A DNA stretch of 64,000 nucleotides from Epinephelus fuscoguttatus (Eukaryota > Chordata > Actinopteri > Perciformes > Serranidae). Location: contig NC_064753.1 of assembly GCF_011397635.1 (NCBI RefSeq), positions 38,111,822 through 38,175,821 on the forward strand, read 5' to 3'. The notes below the pieces were generated by a model. The model was not told the DNA's origin. It ran no database searches and saw only the letters and a program-made list of their open reading frames with translations. The translations under genes were made by a program, and so were the position numbers. Numbering within the stretch: the stretch's first letter is position 1; each line of letters starts with the position of its first letter. Shown here in pieces: positions 31,401-44,000 of the stretch.

Positions 31401-34400
31401 TGTAGCCGTAAATAGAAAAAGAAAATCAAGCTACTGAAAGTAAAGTTAAATTACATCAGACTAAAGAGATCTTAGAGACAGTTCTAGGAAGTAATAATAA
31501 AAATAACTGTGTTAATAGAAGGGTACCTTGAATCTGACAATGTAGGCAGCTATGAGCACCCCGATACTCTGGACGAGGTCTCCCAGAGCGTGGATGAAGG
31601 CAGCTCTTACAGCCAGGCTGCCATGCTGCCTCTGCTGCTGACCTGACGCTGCTGACTGTGAACTTGAGGCGGCTGCAGAGCCGTGAGAGTGACCATGGCC
31701 GTGAGAGTGGAGGTGTCCACCTTGGTTTAACAAGAAACCCATTCTAAAAGACACAAGAGAACAAAGCAAGAGGTTTATTTTAAGCATCATCCTCACATTT
31801 ATCTAATTATAGTTAAGCTGACTTAGAAACTGCAGTCAGTGACTCTCTGGTCTATAGTCAAACATTACACAACTTAAAGCTAATGAAGTACATTTAAGAC
31901 AGAACTTTTGACTTAAACATTAAATTTTTGCTGACACTCACTCGGTGTCGTTGTACTTCAGCTCTTATTTTGTAACAGCCACACAGTTTTCTCTCACTAC
32001 ACATTCACATATCAGTGTTTCTCTTACATGAGGTTTACAGCCACCCCCACTGCTGCAGTGATGAGCATGACATCTCCGTCGATGTCAAAGTCTTGGTGTA
32101 TCGTCCTCTGAACGGCCTCATAGATCAGGATGGCCGTCAGAATGTAGATGAGCACCACACTGAGGACCGCCGATACCACCTCTAGGTCAGGAAATCACAG
32201 TCAGTTGTGTATACAGAGCATGTTCGTAACTATAAATACAGAAGCTGGAAGAATGAACCTAAATACAATGAACAATAACAGTCAGCTAAATAGTACAGGG
32301 AAAAAACTATCTACTAGTGTAGGAAACAATACCAAAATAATGGAATAAATTATTCCACTTGGGGCGTCGGTGGCTTAGTGGATAGAGCAGACGCCCCATG
32401 TACAAGGCTGCTGCTGCAGAGGCCTGGGTTTGAGTCCAGCCTGTGGCCCTTTGCTGCATGTCATCTTTTTTGTACATCTCTGTACAGGACCTTAAACCTA
32501 CCTCTGAGTATGAAATTCTGCTTTATAAATGAAACTGCCCTGCCTTTAATACACTGAGGAATGCTCTCATAAATCTCACTTTAGTCCTTGATGAAAATAA
32601 AACAAAATTCATGCCATTCTTCTGGCCCAGAGATACAGATTACAATAATGTATAAAGCATATCTCCACTCTCACCAGGTTTAATATTGAGAGGGTACTGG
32701 AATACAAATATTTTGGCCTCTGGCCTGATGGGAAATTACATTTAAAAATAGTCTCTCAAAGAAAACCCTGATGGTAAACTACAACAGAAACTGGTGCCTT
32801 TCTTCTCTCTGGGGTACAGGGAGAGGACTGTGAAGTGGCGAAGTGTGGAGTTTCCCTCTCACTTCCTGTATCACACAGATGCCGCCTCAACACTGAGGCC
32901 CCTAGGCTCCTTTCACTGTTCTGTCCTCACGATCATGACAGGTGAATTTTACATGAAGAAGGTGGTTGGCTACAGGCCTTTATTTATTTACAGCCCTTGT
33001 CAGACAGCTGCCACCTTATACCTCATGTTTGCTGCTCTTGTGCTCTGGCCCGTTGTTAACCCGCTACACTAACTGGTTGATGCTTCAGAAACAGTGTGAT
33101 CTAACAAAGACTGCTTTTGCTGTTTCTGCAGCTTCATAGTCTGCAATGTTAGTCAAAAAAGGAAACACGCATACCTCTCTCTAACTGTGAGACTGTTCCC
33201 TGTAAGTGTCCTCTACAGTACCTGGATGTGATTAATTTAATTGAGCGTGTACCTTGTTTACCGTCTATTATTCTGTGTTATTAATGACTTTGTCTGTTTC
33301 AGTCATTGTGTTGTGTTTGTTTGTTTTCCCATTATCACTGTTTACCCACTAGCTATTAACAAGGGTTAATTACATGAAACTGGTTTACATTTGCTTCAGG
33401 CAACTGTGTGATTGTCAGCTTCTTACAGGGAAGCTTTAAAGGATCCAACTGCCTGCAGGCTAAAAAAAAAAGATGTTTGACAATGTCGGACTAAAACAAA
33501 TACAAAGGTCATCTTGCCTTATTCTACATTTAATTTAGGACTGCAAAATACATCTTTTTTTTATCGTCATCATGATGTTAACTTGCGAGATAAACATATT
33601 GAAAAATTGCACTTTGAATATAGTATCAATGTATTAAATTACATTCTGTCTGTAGGTGCTTTTTTGTCTGATTCGTGCCATGCTATTAACTCTCTGGCCA
33701 GTCAGACAGAGCCATCGCCAGTAAGTATAATCAGACAGTTGACTGATTGGGTAGATGCTTGAAAAAGCGAGCGAATGAGCGACATTACTAAATCTGCTCT
33801 ACTGTCTTAGACTTTGCTCTCGTCTGTCTGTCGTTCTTTGTGCAAACAGACCACCCCACGTGAAGAGAGACACAGGCAGGCTTGTTTACTTCAATGATGA
33901 AATGACGTCAGTCCTAAAACATCATAAAACACGGAAAGAACAAGGTTGTGAGAGATGACTTGTGTACTTGTGACTTGACTTATGTTGTGGTGTTTACAGG
34001 CGTTTTTTGCAGTGAAATTTTGGGGGCAAGTGAAAATTTCAAAAATGTGTGATGCTGTCTCTGACTCAAAGCCTGTAAGTATTAAGTGTCTCCTACAGAA
34101 TTAGAATCTATTTCTGATGATAGAGTTGGGTAGGTGGGTGGTGCTGACAGTTGATTGCCGACATCAGCTGTTGCTGCCGTTTGGCATGGCGCTAAGCATC
34201 CCTCTGCGTAAGCTGTTCTCCTCCTGCTCTGCCTGATTTGCACAAGCTAACACAGCAACAGTGGCAAACATCCGACACTGAGCTGTTAAACATACCCAAC
34301 AATCTCACACTGACACCGAAATAGCTCAACTCTGTCATTAAATCCCTTGAGTAATGTTATCCAAGTGTTGCTAACAGTTAGCCCTATTATTGTGTATGTG

Positions 34401-37076
34401 TGTCATTCCCAGTAATTGCCATTTATCTCCATGAGTGATTGCAGCTATTTAGCAACAGTGTAGTGTTTTTACTAATAAATCAGGACAGGTACCATCAAAG
34501 CAGTATTTTGCAGACATCTATCTGCACCTAACACCACAGTTACACTGTAACAGGTAAACTCTGTTGGTGGAAACTAGAAACACTGTGGTGTTGTAAGGAA
34601 ATGACAAATATTCATATAGGTAATGGGTGAAGTGACCTAAATTTATCTACTTATACCTAGAAGTATCACAGCTTGAAATCTGATCTTGCTTGAACACAGC
34701 TGAACACACCCTTTCTCCTCTGAACATGATTCATCTGCATCAAAACCACAAGTATCCATTTGTCTCATTCATACAGAAGTGGAGAGAGAGGAGAAGTGAA
34801 AAGAGGAAGTGTGCAGGCATCTGAGCTCAGAGGCTTACCAAGGCGATGCAGTCCAAAGGTGAACCTCCTGGTGGGTGGCTTAGTGGAGAGCCAGAGAGCC
34901 AGTAGGGAAAACAAAATGCCCACCACGTCTGTCAGCATGTGCACAGCGTCAGTCATAATGGCTAAGCTGTTTGATATGTAACCGCCTGAAAGTAAAAGAC
35001 AAGGTGAACAACGACAATGACATCTGCTGAGATCTATCTGAGATTTTTGTGCATGTACAGATCCTGAGATACAACACAAAAGTTTTGACGGGTGCTGGCT
35101 CCGTGCAGATGTACATCAACAGCAAAGCACATGATTAGATTTCTTGGTATGTTGTTAACTTTAAAAAGCCGCAGGTACATTTAAAGGTTTTTGGTTTTTT
35201 CGTGATAATTTGCTCTGTAAACAATTGAATTTTGAAAACAGGGACAAAAACACAGCATACGATCTAATGTGACCCTGGGAAAATGAAATCTAATTTAAAA
35301 AGTGGAACTGTCACACGCTATCAGCAAAAAATGGAATAAAGACGCTAAGGCTCAGTCACCACTTTTTTTTAATGGAAAACACAGATTCATAACGAAAGCA
35401 AAAGCCCTCTATCTCATGTAGCACTCTTATGTTTGGGCCACGGTTTTATTTTTGGTGTAATAATTTTCAACCAAAAAATGTATCCAAACATTAGTAAAAG
35501 ACGTTAGCACTTTATAAAGATAAATCAATAATTTAAGAGATTTTTTAGCACAAGCAAGTCAGCAGGACAGGCTTTAAGAGGTTGAAATGGCGGTTTGACG
35601 TGTATAATCAATCACAGGGGCCTCTGGCTGCTTTCCAACCAGACAGACAGAAACTGCAGCAACTATGTGATAGCTGTGAGATACAGGTGATGGACCTGAT
35701 AATACGAACACCTGCAAAGCCCCTGATTCAAGTCTATAAAACAGCCCTGAACTAAATACTACAAAACTTACTCTTTTTGAAACTGCATTCAATGGGTTAG
35801 GATTCAACTGAGGAGAAAATGTGTTAATGTGCATGGATGGATAACTGAACGGACCTACAAGGCACAGGTTCACGGGCCTCCACTACACTTCACCTAAAAA
35901 ATGTCACTGGAATTAACATGAAACCAGAAGAAAGAGGCACGAAAAGAGAGACACAAAAATTACTACAAAAGGGGCAAAACAACCAAAAGAGACACAAAAT
36001 GATGACAAAAAAAGAGGCAAAATCACCACAAAATCTCTGCATGTGTTTCCAGTCCTATGTAGGAGAGGTGTGAGGCCTTTTACATGTCTATGCCACTCAT
36101 TTTAATGAGCATTATATCACCTGGGCTAAATTCAGCCAAAAGTACATCAAAAATGGTCTCTCTTGTCTCTAGAGATCGTTAGGCATGCATATCGTCTTGG
36201 GTTGTACACCCAGGTTTGGAGATATCTGTCTCTAACGTTCCTCCTTCCACCAATAGAGGTGAACAAAGTACACTCAAAAACAATAGCTACCCTCATTAAA
36301 AATACAAAATCCCTGTGTCAAACAGCAACTCTGCTCCGTTCTCCTAAAGGTTAATGTTTTATGAGTTAGCGGTCTTTATTTCAGGCTAGATGGCCCACTT
36401 ACACAATAAAACATTGCTGGAAACCCACTTTTCGGGGGCACGAGAGTTCATTTTCTAAACTCACTTAACTGTTGATAAGTGAAAGGAACCAACAATGCCT
36501 CACTCTGTTTATTGGAAAATATTGCATCACTAAGCTGTTTTTATTGGCCTTGTATAAACACATCTTCAAAGTCAGTTTGTCCTCCACCTCTCTGTGAAAT
36601 GGTGCTCATAAAGTCTCCTGTGATATCAAGCAGTAATAAAATAATCAGGTAGTGTGGGGTTCACTCTGCACATGCTTACCTATAATTTCACCTATCATGA
36701 AAAGAAAATAGAGCAAAGCTGCAATGATCAGCCTCTTCATCACTCTCTTGTGCTTGATCATCTCCCTCTTCTTGGCGCAGTTGTCACAGGGGTCCATGTT
36801 CAACCCCGGGCTGCCTAGGCTGGAAGAGGAGTCAAGCAGGGAGTCATCATCATCCGCCACCACCAGCGTGTTCACCGCCACCCCGTTGGACGGAGCTCCG
36901 GCGGAGTAGTCCGACATCTCCCCGGACACCACCACCTTCAGCTTGTTAAATTTGGGGGTGTCATCGTCCACCAGCTCGTCGGAGAAGTCAAAGGGCGCCG
37001 TGTCGCTCAGGTCCCAGTCGCTCCGCTCCCTCCTGAAGGCGGACCGCACCTTGCCTAATAGGTTCCCACCTGACAT
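28460..37076 (-). CDS. slc30a4: Zinc transporter 4 (ZnT4, SLC30A4)
   Basis: Cation-diffusion-facilitator that moves Zn2+ from cytosol into endosomes, lysosomes and secretory vesicles. Coding exons (minus): 37076-36680, 34985-34839, 32181-32028, 31743-31527, 30824-30719, 30096-29962 and 28614-28460. Junction phases agree and give 436 residues (human 429). The cytosolic N terminus ends with [14 protein letters not shown] before helix 1. Helix 2 carries the zinc site His148/Asp152 (HMLTD) and helix 5 His284/Asp288 (HALGD), both intact. A His-rich loop ([12 protein letters not shown], residues 243-254) lies between helices 4 and 5. The C-terminal domain (from VPRHLD to TNCQQPTA) matches human ZnT4. 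A non-coding first exon probably ends at 37492 (ATAAG|GTAAGT), with an acceptor at 37179 before the ATG. The gene is divergent from bloc1s6, as in human. Confidence 0.96.
28615..29961. other. slc30a4 last intron
   Basis: No exon or recognised repeat. It holds a long hairpin-forming inverted repeat (29126-29150 with 29181-29205), described as a finding. Confidence 0.4.
31006..31282 (+). repeat. Dispersed repeat beginning ATCTCCGCCAAGGAGGTTAT
   Basis: The start ATCTCCGCCAAGGAGGTTAT, the Tgtttgtctg/Ttggtttgttt stretch, AGCAGGACTAC and the end GAGTGCCCTTCTAGTT match a repeat found in many fish and other animals. The family name is not recalled with certainty. It lies in the slc30a4 intron between exons 31743-31527 and 30824-30719. 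Confidence 0.6.
32361..32470 (+). repeat. tRNA-derived SINE
   Basis: The head GGGGCGTCGGTGGCTTAGTG contains an A-box (TGGCTTAGTGG) and the later GGTTTGAGTCC is a B-box. It is followed by AGCCTGTGGCCCTTTGCTGC, the body of a SINE common in perch-like fishes. It lies in an slc30a4 intron. It is not a tRNA gene because the acceptor stem is not closed. Confidence 0.75.
32500..33070 (+). repeat. Decayed LINE reverse-transcriptase fragment
   Basis: Broken frames give [14 protein letters not shown], then ILASGLMGN, then [20 protein letters not shown] and FIYSPCQTA. These follow the order of a fish LINE RT C-terminal region (KTK.M.F ... YLG.WLD ... YR.AS.STLKPL ... LFIYKA). Stops and shifts interrupt it. 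The clade is uncertain. Confidence 0.5.
33071..36679. other. slc30a4 introns 1-2 apart from the exon at 34839-34985
   Basis: Mostly AT-rich, unassigned sequence. At about 35935-36045 there is a degenerate simple repeat built on GACACAAAAT/GGCAAAA units, of a kind common in fish introns. No extra coding exon fits the phases. Confidence 0.45.
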
Positions 37077-37489
37077 CTTTAATAATTATGTGAGCTCCGC
37101 GTGTAGGTTAGTGTCCTCCGAGGTTATCATTCACATCGTTGTGGGTTGAAATACTTCATTTCTACTTCATTTTAGCAGCTGGAGGAGACAAAGAAACGAA
37201 AGTGACACCAGAGATCCCAGTTACACGCCAGGATAACTCAGCAATTTCATCAACCCAAGATGCCAGCGGTTATTCAACTCGAGCTGGTGACTTAATGCGT
37301 TAAAGGCACATCACTGACTCGCTCACATTCCCCACGTGAGCTGATAAACTTTGGGTCCTCTTGAAAAACAGCCTTGGGCTAAACAGTGACAAGCTAGCTA
37401 GTAAAGGTTAGCTATCTTGTCATTTCAGCTCGCGACACACAGACAACCCTCGTAATGTGGTAGTTTGTTAAGAAATATGAGCCGAACTT

Positions 37490-37781
37490 ACCTTATAGTG
37501 TTACTTCACCGCTGTACTAACTTAGTTTGTCAGTGGGTTAAAAACTGTCATGGCAATACTGGTGTAAACATCAGAGCCTTAAGACTACCTCCGCATTCGG
37601 AAGTAACACTAGCAAGTTTGGTTACGCCCGCAGTCACGTGATGACGTGAGCGTCACATGACGTTTTTTTTTCCTAGACGCAGCGACAAATCCAAAATCTT
37701 TCCCTGCGGTCTCCTCTGCTTTTGGTCGAAATAACTCAACTCTTCACACCTCTAATTGCTGTTGAATAGAGAGTCAAACAG
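37490..37781. promoter_or_regulatory. Shared divergent promoter of slc30a4 and bloc1s6
   Basis: The presumed first exons of the two genes are head to head: slc30a4 with donor at 37491/37490 (minus) and bloc1s6 with donor CAAACAG|GTAAGATG at 37781/37782 (plus). Between them lie GTCACGTGAT (37633-37642), TGACGTGA (37642-37649) and GTCACATGAC (37652-37661). The first matches the CLEAR/E-box core, the second is CRE-like, and the third fits the MITF M-box (TCACATGA). Function is inferred from motif match only. Confidence 0.6.
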
Positions 37782-38023
37782 GTAAGATGTTACAGAGTAA
37801 GGTGAAGTGTTTACAGGGTGTCTGGGTGCTAACGTGTCACGTTGAACACATTATGAAGCAGCTCTGTGAGCTAGCTAAAATACTTCCTCAGCAGTCAGAT
37901 GCTGTGATGTCGTGATAAATAACTAATGGCTGATAATTTACGTCTGATAAAAATCTGTCTGGATTCTTGGTGAATTATTTTTTAGGCTATTTAAAGCAGT
38001 CTGGGTGAACAGAGTCGTTGCAC

Positions 38024-41000
38024 ATGGAGGTAGAGGAGATGGAGGATGAAGGACCTTCGCTCCAGAGTGAACCTCCAAGCAGTGAAGGTGTGTGTGTTTA
38101 ACCTGCTCTCTGCTGTGTACACCTGTTTGGCCTGCAATGACCAGGCTGCATGAACATCAGTATAGATTACCTGAATCCAGCTCATGCATCCTCATTCACT
38201 TGTAAGTGACCACCACTAACTTGTGGGTGGTGTAAGGGAGTGTTCTTCACTTGTCAGAGGAGGAGGGTGGCGAGGGTGTGACTTTCTTTAAGGTCCAATA
38301 CCCATACTACCATACTACATAGTATGCCAGAACAAGATTTAGTATGTCCTAATACATAGTATGTCAAATGCAGTATGCCAAAAATACCAGGATGTTCTAC
38401 TACATCCAGTCCAAGTTTGCTGTATGCAAGCCAGCATGCTTTTCTGGCTATTCTGACCCACAATCCTCTGCGTTGTGGACAAGACATAACATCCACTGAG
38501 CCACAAACAGATGACAGCTGATTGACAGTTGTCAGAAGTCCCAATGATGGATGACAGCACATTCATGTTACTGATGACCAGTAGTAATAACAGGAATAAT
38601 GATTGTTTAAGTAAACAAAAAAACATCAGAACTCTCTGGGTTAATCTCCGTCTCTGGCAAACTCAGTAAGCAGCATTTGTTTTATCTCCATGGTAACAGA
38701 TATAAAAGCAAGAGGATCAAAATTCAGGGTGTAATGTTATGAGGAAGTAGTATGTCTCGATTGCGTGCATACTGCATGCAACAGCACATACTTTTTAAGG
38801 GTATCTGCAGTACCCACTAAAGGTAAAAAGAAAAAGTATGCGATTCAGAGCGCACGCTTAATTTTTTGTAATTTGTTTTTTTTAATATCTTGACTCTCAC
38901 TTTTCTCCCCTAAGCTACAATTGCTTTTCCTTGAGCCCCACTGAGTGATGGGGGAAACTGCATTACCCTCCCTCCACCATAAGCAAGCATATTTTTCTTA
39001 TTCATTGATTCACTCCTTTTCCATAATAGCTTTTTCTGTTAGGGGTCGCAGAGGGGCTGGAACCTATCCCAGCTGACATTGGGTGAGAGGCAGGGTACAT
39101 CCTGGACAGGTCACCAGACTATTACATGGCTGACACATAGAGACAGACAACCATTCATGCTCACATTCACACCTAAGGCCAATTTAGGGTCACCAGTTAA
39201 CCTGCATGTCTTTGGACTGTGGGAGGAAGTCGGAGCACCCGGGGAAAACCCACACTGACACAAGGAGAACATGAAAATGCTGCACAAAAGTGCTCCCCCA
39301 CCCCTGGGATTCAAGCCAGGAACCCTCTATGAGGCAACAATGCTAACCACTGCACCACCGTGCTGCCATATACACTGAACAAAAATATAAACGCAACACT
39401 TTTGTTTTTGCTCCCATTTTTCATGAGCTGAACTCAAAGATCTAAAACATTTTCTATATACACAAAAGACCATTTCCCACAAATATTGTTCACAAATCTG
39501 TCTAAAATCTGTGTTAGTGAGCACTTCTCCTTTGCCAAGATAATCCATCCCACCTCACAGGTGTGGCATATCAAGATGCTGATTAGACAGCATGATTATT
39601 GCACAGGTGTGCCTTAGGCTGGCCTAAGGCAGTAGCTTCCAGAATAATATCAGTAACTCGTCACAGCAGATGTCATTGGATTTTGAAAACTTACCCTTTG
39701 ATGTTTGAAAGTTGAAAATGAAATCCTGGAGTTGAAAAAAGCTTTGGTTTTTCACTGTTGTCATATATGTGGTAGCACAGAATTTAATAGTTAGTAGTTT
39801 TAATAGTTTTTGGTGAAGTTTTAAGTGAGAATTTTTATCACTATTTTACGCTTAGATTTACTGACGGAAGCGTCTTTGTGCATGATGTGTTCAGCTACCT
39901 TCAGAAATTGAAAAAGAAACAACGATAATTTCTGTGTTTACAGTTTCTGGCTGTGATAAGTGGGGTAATTCTGGAGACTTTTAAAGACAACATGCCTTTT
40001 AAACCCACCAGCGGGTTTTGGGATTCAGAGGATATTTAAAATAAACATAAAATACAACCATTTAAAGTTGTATGCCACTTCCCTGAACCAAAAAAAGTCT
40101 TTCCCCAGTGCTTATAAAACTATTTGACATGCCTGCCATGTTTTGCAGCACCACCTACCCCTTCATAAGTAACAAACAGTCCCTAAGGAAGGGACGGTGA
40201 GTATCAAAACAATGTTAACAATTAAAGATTAGACATGCAGTTTGTTTATGTATCTATTTAACTTTTTTGTACAGAGCAGGTTGGCACTACGTTCCAATCT
40301 GAGTGGCAGTGTGACATCCTGGCCGTTAGTCTCTTTAGTCTCAACAATGGATCCTGCACTTCCCATAATGCAAGTCAAAGGCATTTTTGTTTGTGCCGTG
40401 TTCATGTGATACTCGGTATCGTAATTACCAGTTCCTGACTTGCAAATAGTGTTCATGTCGATGTCCAAGTCATGATTATGACTCAGAATTTTCTTCTGAT
40501 ATATTCAGCTTGGTGCATAATAAGACAGAAGTGCCTGACAAACCAACCAAACATGTTTCCCTCACATTAGCCAAACTGTGTTTCTCGAGGTAATTAAACC
40601 CAAATTTCATCGATACAGTGTTACATTGTCAATCCAGTTTTTTAAACCCTTACTCAACCAACTCTGCAATCATATCAAGTCGTCTAATGACATAAACACC
40701 CACAAGTTGTAAACATGGGATTTTTTTCTTATCTTTACCATCTTTCCTGTATGACAAGAAAGCCGCAGTGTACTCTCCCTGACGTATTAACACCTACATT
40801 ATAACCTTCACACCTCCAGTTTGTCAGGCAGACTTTTAGTTGAAGTTAGTTTAAGCCCAGATGGAGATAATCTTTAAGATTTCATCAGGGTTATTTTCAC
40901 AGAATTTATAAAAAAAAAGTCACATAGGAAATTACGCAACTGTTTGCCCAGGCTGCGTGGTACCATGATGAGTAGACTCACCTTTATGAGTAAAATCCAC

Positions 41001-44000
41001 TCATACCGTGAAACAAACAACAGGAACAGATGGAGTCATTAATAAAATAGAATACTAGACAGTAAAAAAGGTACAGGTGTAGTCACAGACAAGCAGAGGA
41101 TGGTTATTGTGAACAGCCATGGAATTATAAAGAAGTATAAATGTTTTGATTTTAGGTGACATTGCAGAATATTTTAGGAGGTCACTGCATTATCAGCACA
41201 AGCAGTCAATCTTATGTAACTCAGGGGACAGATTTCTTGAAGCAGTGGTTAAAGCTAGAATTTCAGAGCAGCAACTGTGAGATACAAGATTAGATGAGCA
41301 ATTTTCCACAGCACTATTGCAAACAGTTCATCACTGTGCAGAACCCAACAGATTAGTTTAAGTGTGTTCATAGACAAATTGCACTCCAAAATGTCTGTCT
41401 ATTTCTATCACATGCTACAATTGCTTCATGCATAGAATGGTCTCTTAATGCTCTGCACATTTTTTTTGTTAAATATTTGACAGATCTCCAGTTGTCACAG
41501 CAGGAATCACTGCTTCTGGAGAGCTCGGCCCCTGTAGAGAACGCGTTTGTGGATCAGAAAGCAGTGGAAAAACTCACAGAGGGATTACTCTCTCACTACC
41601 TACCAGATCTACAGAACTCTAAACGAGCCCTCCAAGAGCTCACGTGAGTATTTCCTTACTTGGGGTTTCATTACATCCAACACTCGATGGACTGCAGTAT
41701 TTCTCAGTGCCTTGTCATCAGTATAATGTCACCACAAAATCTTTAACAGCACTTTTTTCTTCTGCTGATGGCAAAAACTGTAAAAGTGGTAGGGAAATAG
41801 AAAAGATCAGTAAAGGGAAGGGAAGGGAAATATGTGCCATGATACAGCCAGTTTATGGTGGTTATATTCCAAAGGATTTCTTCCAACAGGTTCAAACTGC
41901 GCAGATTTGTTAGGTCCCTTGGTGAATAAGCCCCTGCAGGATTTGAGTTTTTGTCTTTGCCTCTGTGGAAAACTGCATGAGATTAAGGAGTTATAAACCA
42001 AAAACCATGCCATGCTAAAGGAATCTGACTAAACCTCTAATAGGCTTTGGAGCCATGCAAACATACCTGTAAATTAAACCTTTTATATTTACCTCTTGCC
42101 TTTTAAATATTAGTGTAGTTTAGTTAATTAGCTAATTAAACAGGGCCTTGCACAACATAACTGTTAAGACTGAGTTAGCGATATAGCGTATTTGGATCTG
42201 TGGCCCCCTGGCAGGAAAAAAATTAAAAGACAACATAGACAGAACAATATAGGCAATTAAAAGCAAAACAATGTGCAAGCAAAACAGATCTTACATATAG
42301 TACATCACGTATAAAACATCATACAAAATACACATCATATAGTCTTGGCAAACAGTCAATTCCTGACAAAGGTTTAGATCAGTGATCACATGATTGGTTT
42401 GTCTTGAGACATGTTTCAAGTGTTGTTTGAAAATACTGAAACTTCTGCATTTTCTGATATGTGTAAGAACTGAGCTCCATATATATGCCTTTGTGACTGA
42501 AAGTGCTGATTCTCCAAAAGCAGTTTTTCTAAATTTAGCTGAGCAGTCACCTCTGGCTGATGCCCTGTTCTTCCTAGCATTGTCCCTGCAGAATGACACA
42601 AATAGATTTAAGTGGTGGTGGTGGCAGCACAAGACCATGAATTAACTCATACATTAGTCACATATCTGCAAAAGAAAGAAAGCTGTCAAAGATCAGTAAG
42701 TTATATTTTTGAATGATGATACAATGATGATAGCCTCTTGTTGTCACACCTGCCTGGGACCATCTTGTAGCACATTGAGATGACTGCAAGAAAGTCATTG
42801 AGTGCATAAAGAGCTCAGCGAATAGAGGCAGTTAGTGTTTAGTATGTCTAAAATTAATTAGATTAGCTTTGACACTGACAAAGTGCATAAGCCAGTTTGG
42901 ACAGATGGGTTTTGGGATGGGATTTGAAGGATGTTATGCTGTTGGACTGTCGAATGTGTGGAGGTAGGGAGTTTCAGAGCCTGGGGGCAGTGCAGCTGAA
43001 AGCCCTGGCACCCATGGTGCTGAGGCGTGAGGTGGGAATGGTCAGGAGACCAGCAGAAGAAGAGTGCAGGGAGTGGGAGGGGGCGCACTCCTGGAGGAAG
43101 TCAGAGAGACAGGTGGGGGCTAGGTTGTGGAGGGCTTTGAAGGTGAGCGTTGGGTTTTTGTAATTAATCTGGTACTGAACAGAGACCCAGTGTAGTTGGA
43201 GGAGAATGGGGGTGAAGTGGTCGGATGATTCGGTGTGGGTGATGATCTGAGCAGCAGAGTTTTGAATGATTTAAAGCCTGTTAATGAGTTTGGTGTGAGG
43301 GTCAGGGAGTACTGCATTACAATAGTGAGTACGAGATGTGACAAAGGCATGGACCAAGACATCACTGCTGGACAGGGACAGTAATGGGCGGAGTCTGGAA
43401 ATGTTGCGGAGGTGGAAGAATGCAGCCCGGGTAATATTTTTTATGCGTGGTTTGAATGAAAGAGTGCTTTCCAGAATGACACGGCTCTTGACGTGGCTGG
43501 AGAAAGGTACAGTGATGATGTGTGGGACGTGGGTGCTGACTAGAAAGTGAGCAGTGATAAACTATTCTTTAAAAAAAAAAAAATCTTCCATTACGAACTT
43601 CTGTTTTGTGGTATGTGAACGATAAGTTGATAAGAAGATAAGTGAAATGTCTCTAAAAACGAGCTGTCTTTGCCTGCACAGCAGTCAGTTGTGTAGTTCA
43701 GATACATTGATATACACAGACACTGGTATGCAGTAGTCAAATGGGAGGCACTGGAAGGACTGGATGGATGGGTTGACCAGCCGCTTTAATGCTGGTAGTG
43801 CTGAGTATCTTAACTTGTCAACATGCTGGTGTTCACTTTTGTGTGTCAAGTCATAACAAACAACCTGAAGTGTATTTTACAAACTCTTCTTAACGTCCTG
43901 TTGTTGTATAAATTATTAGCATATATTAATTTTTTTATTACCCATTGACTTGATGAAAAAAAAAACGCACTTGATTTCTTCCTCTTCATTTTTGTCTCAA

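Noticed and set aside
32361-32435. tRNA gene
   Set aside because: A- and B-boxes are present but the cloverleaf does not close and SINE body sequence follows.
42897-43550. ORFs of 70-90 codons in a GC-rich stretch
   Set aside because: They belong to a dispersed repeat, and overlapping frames on both strands are equally open.
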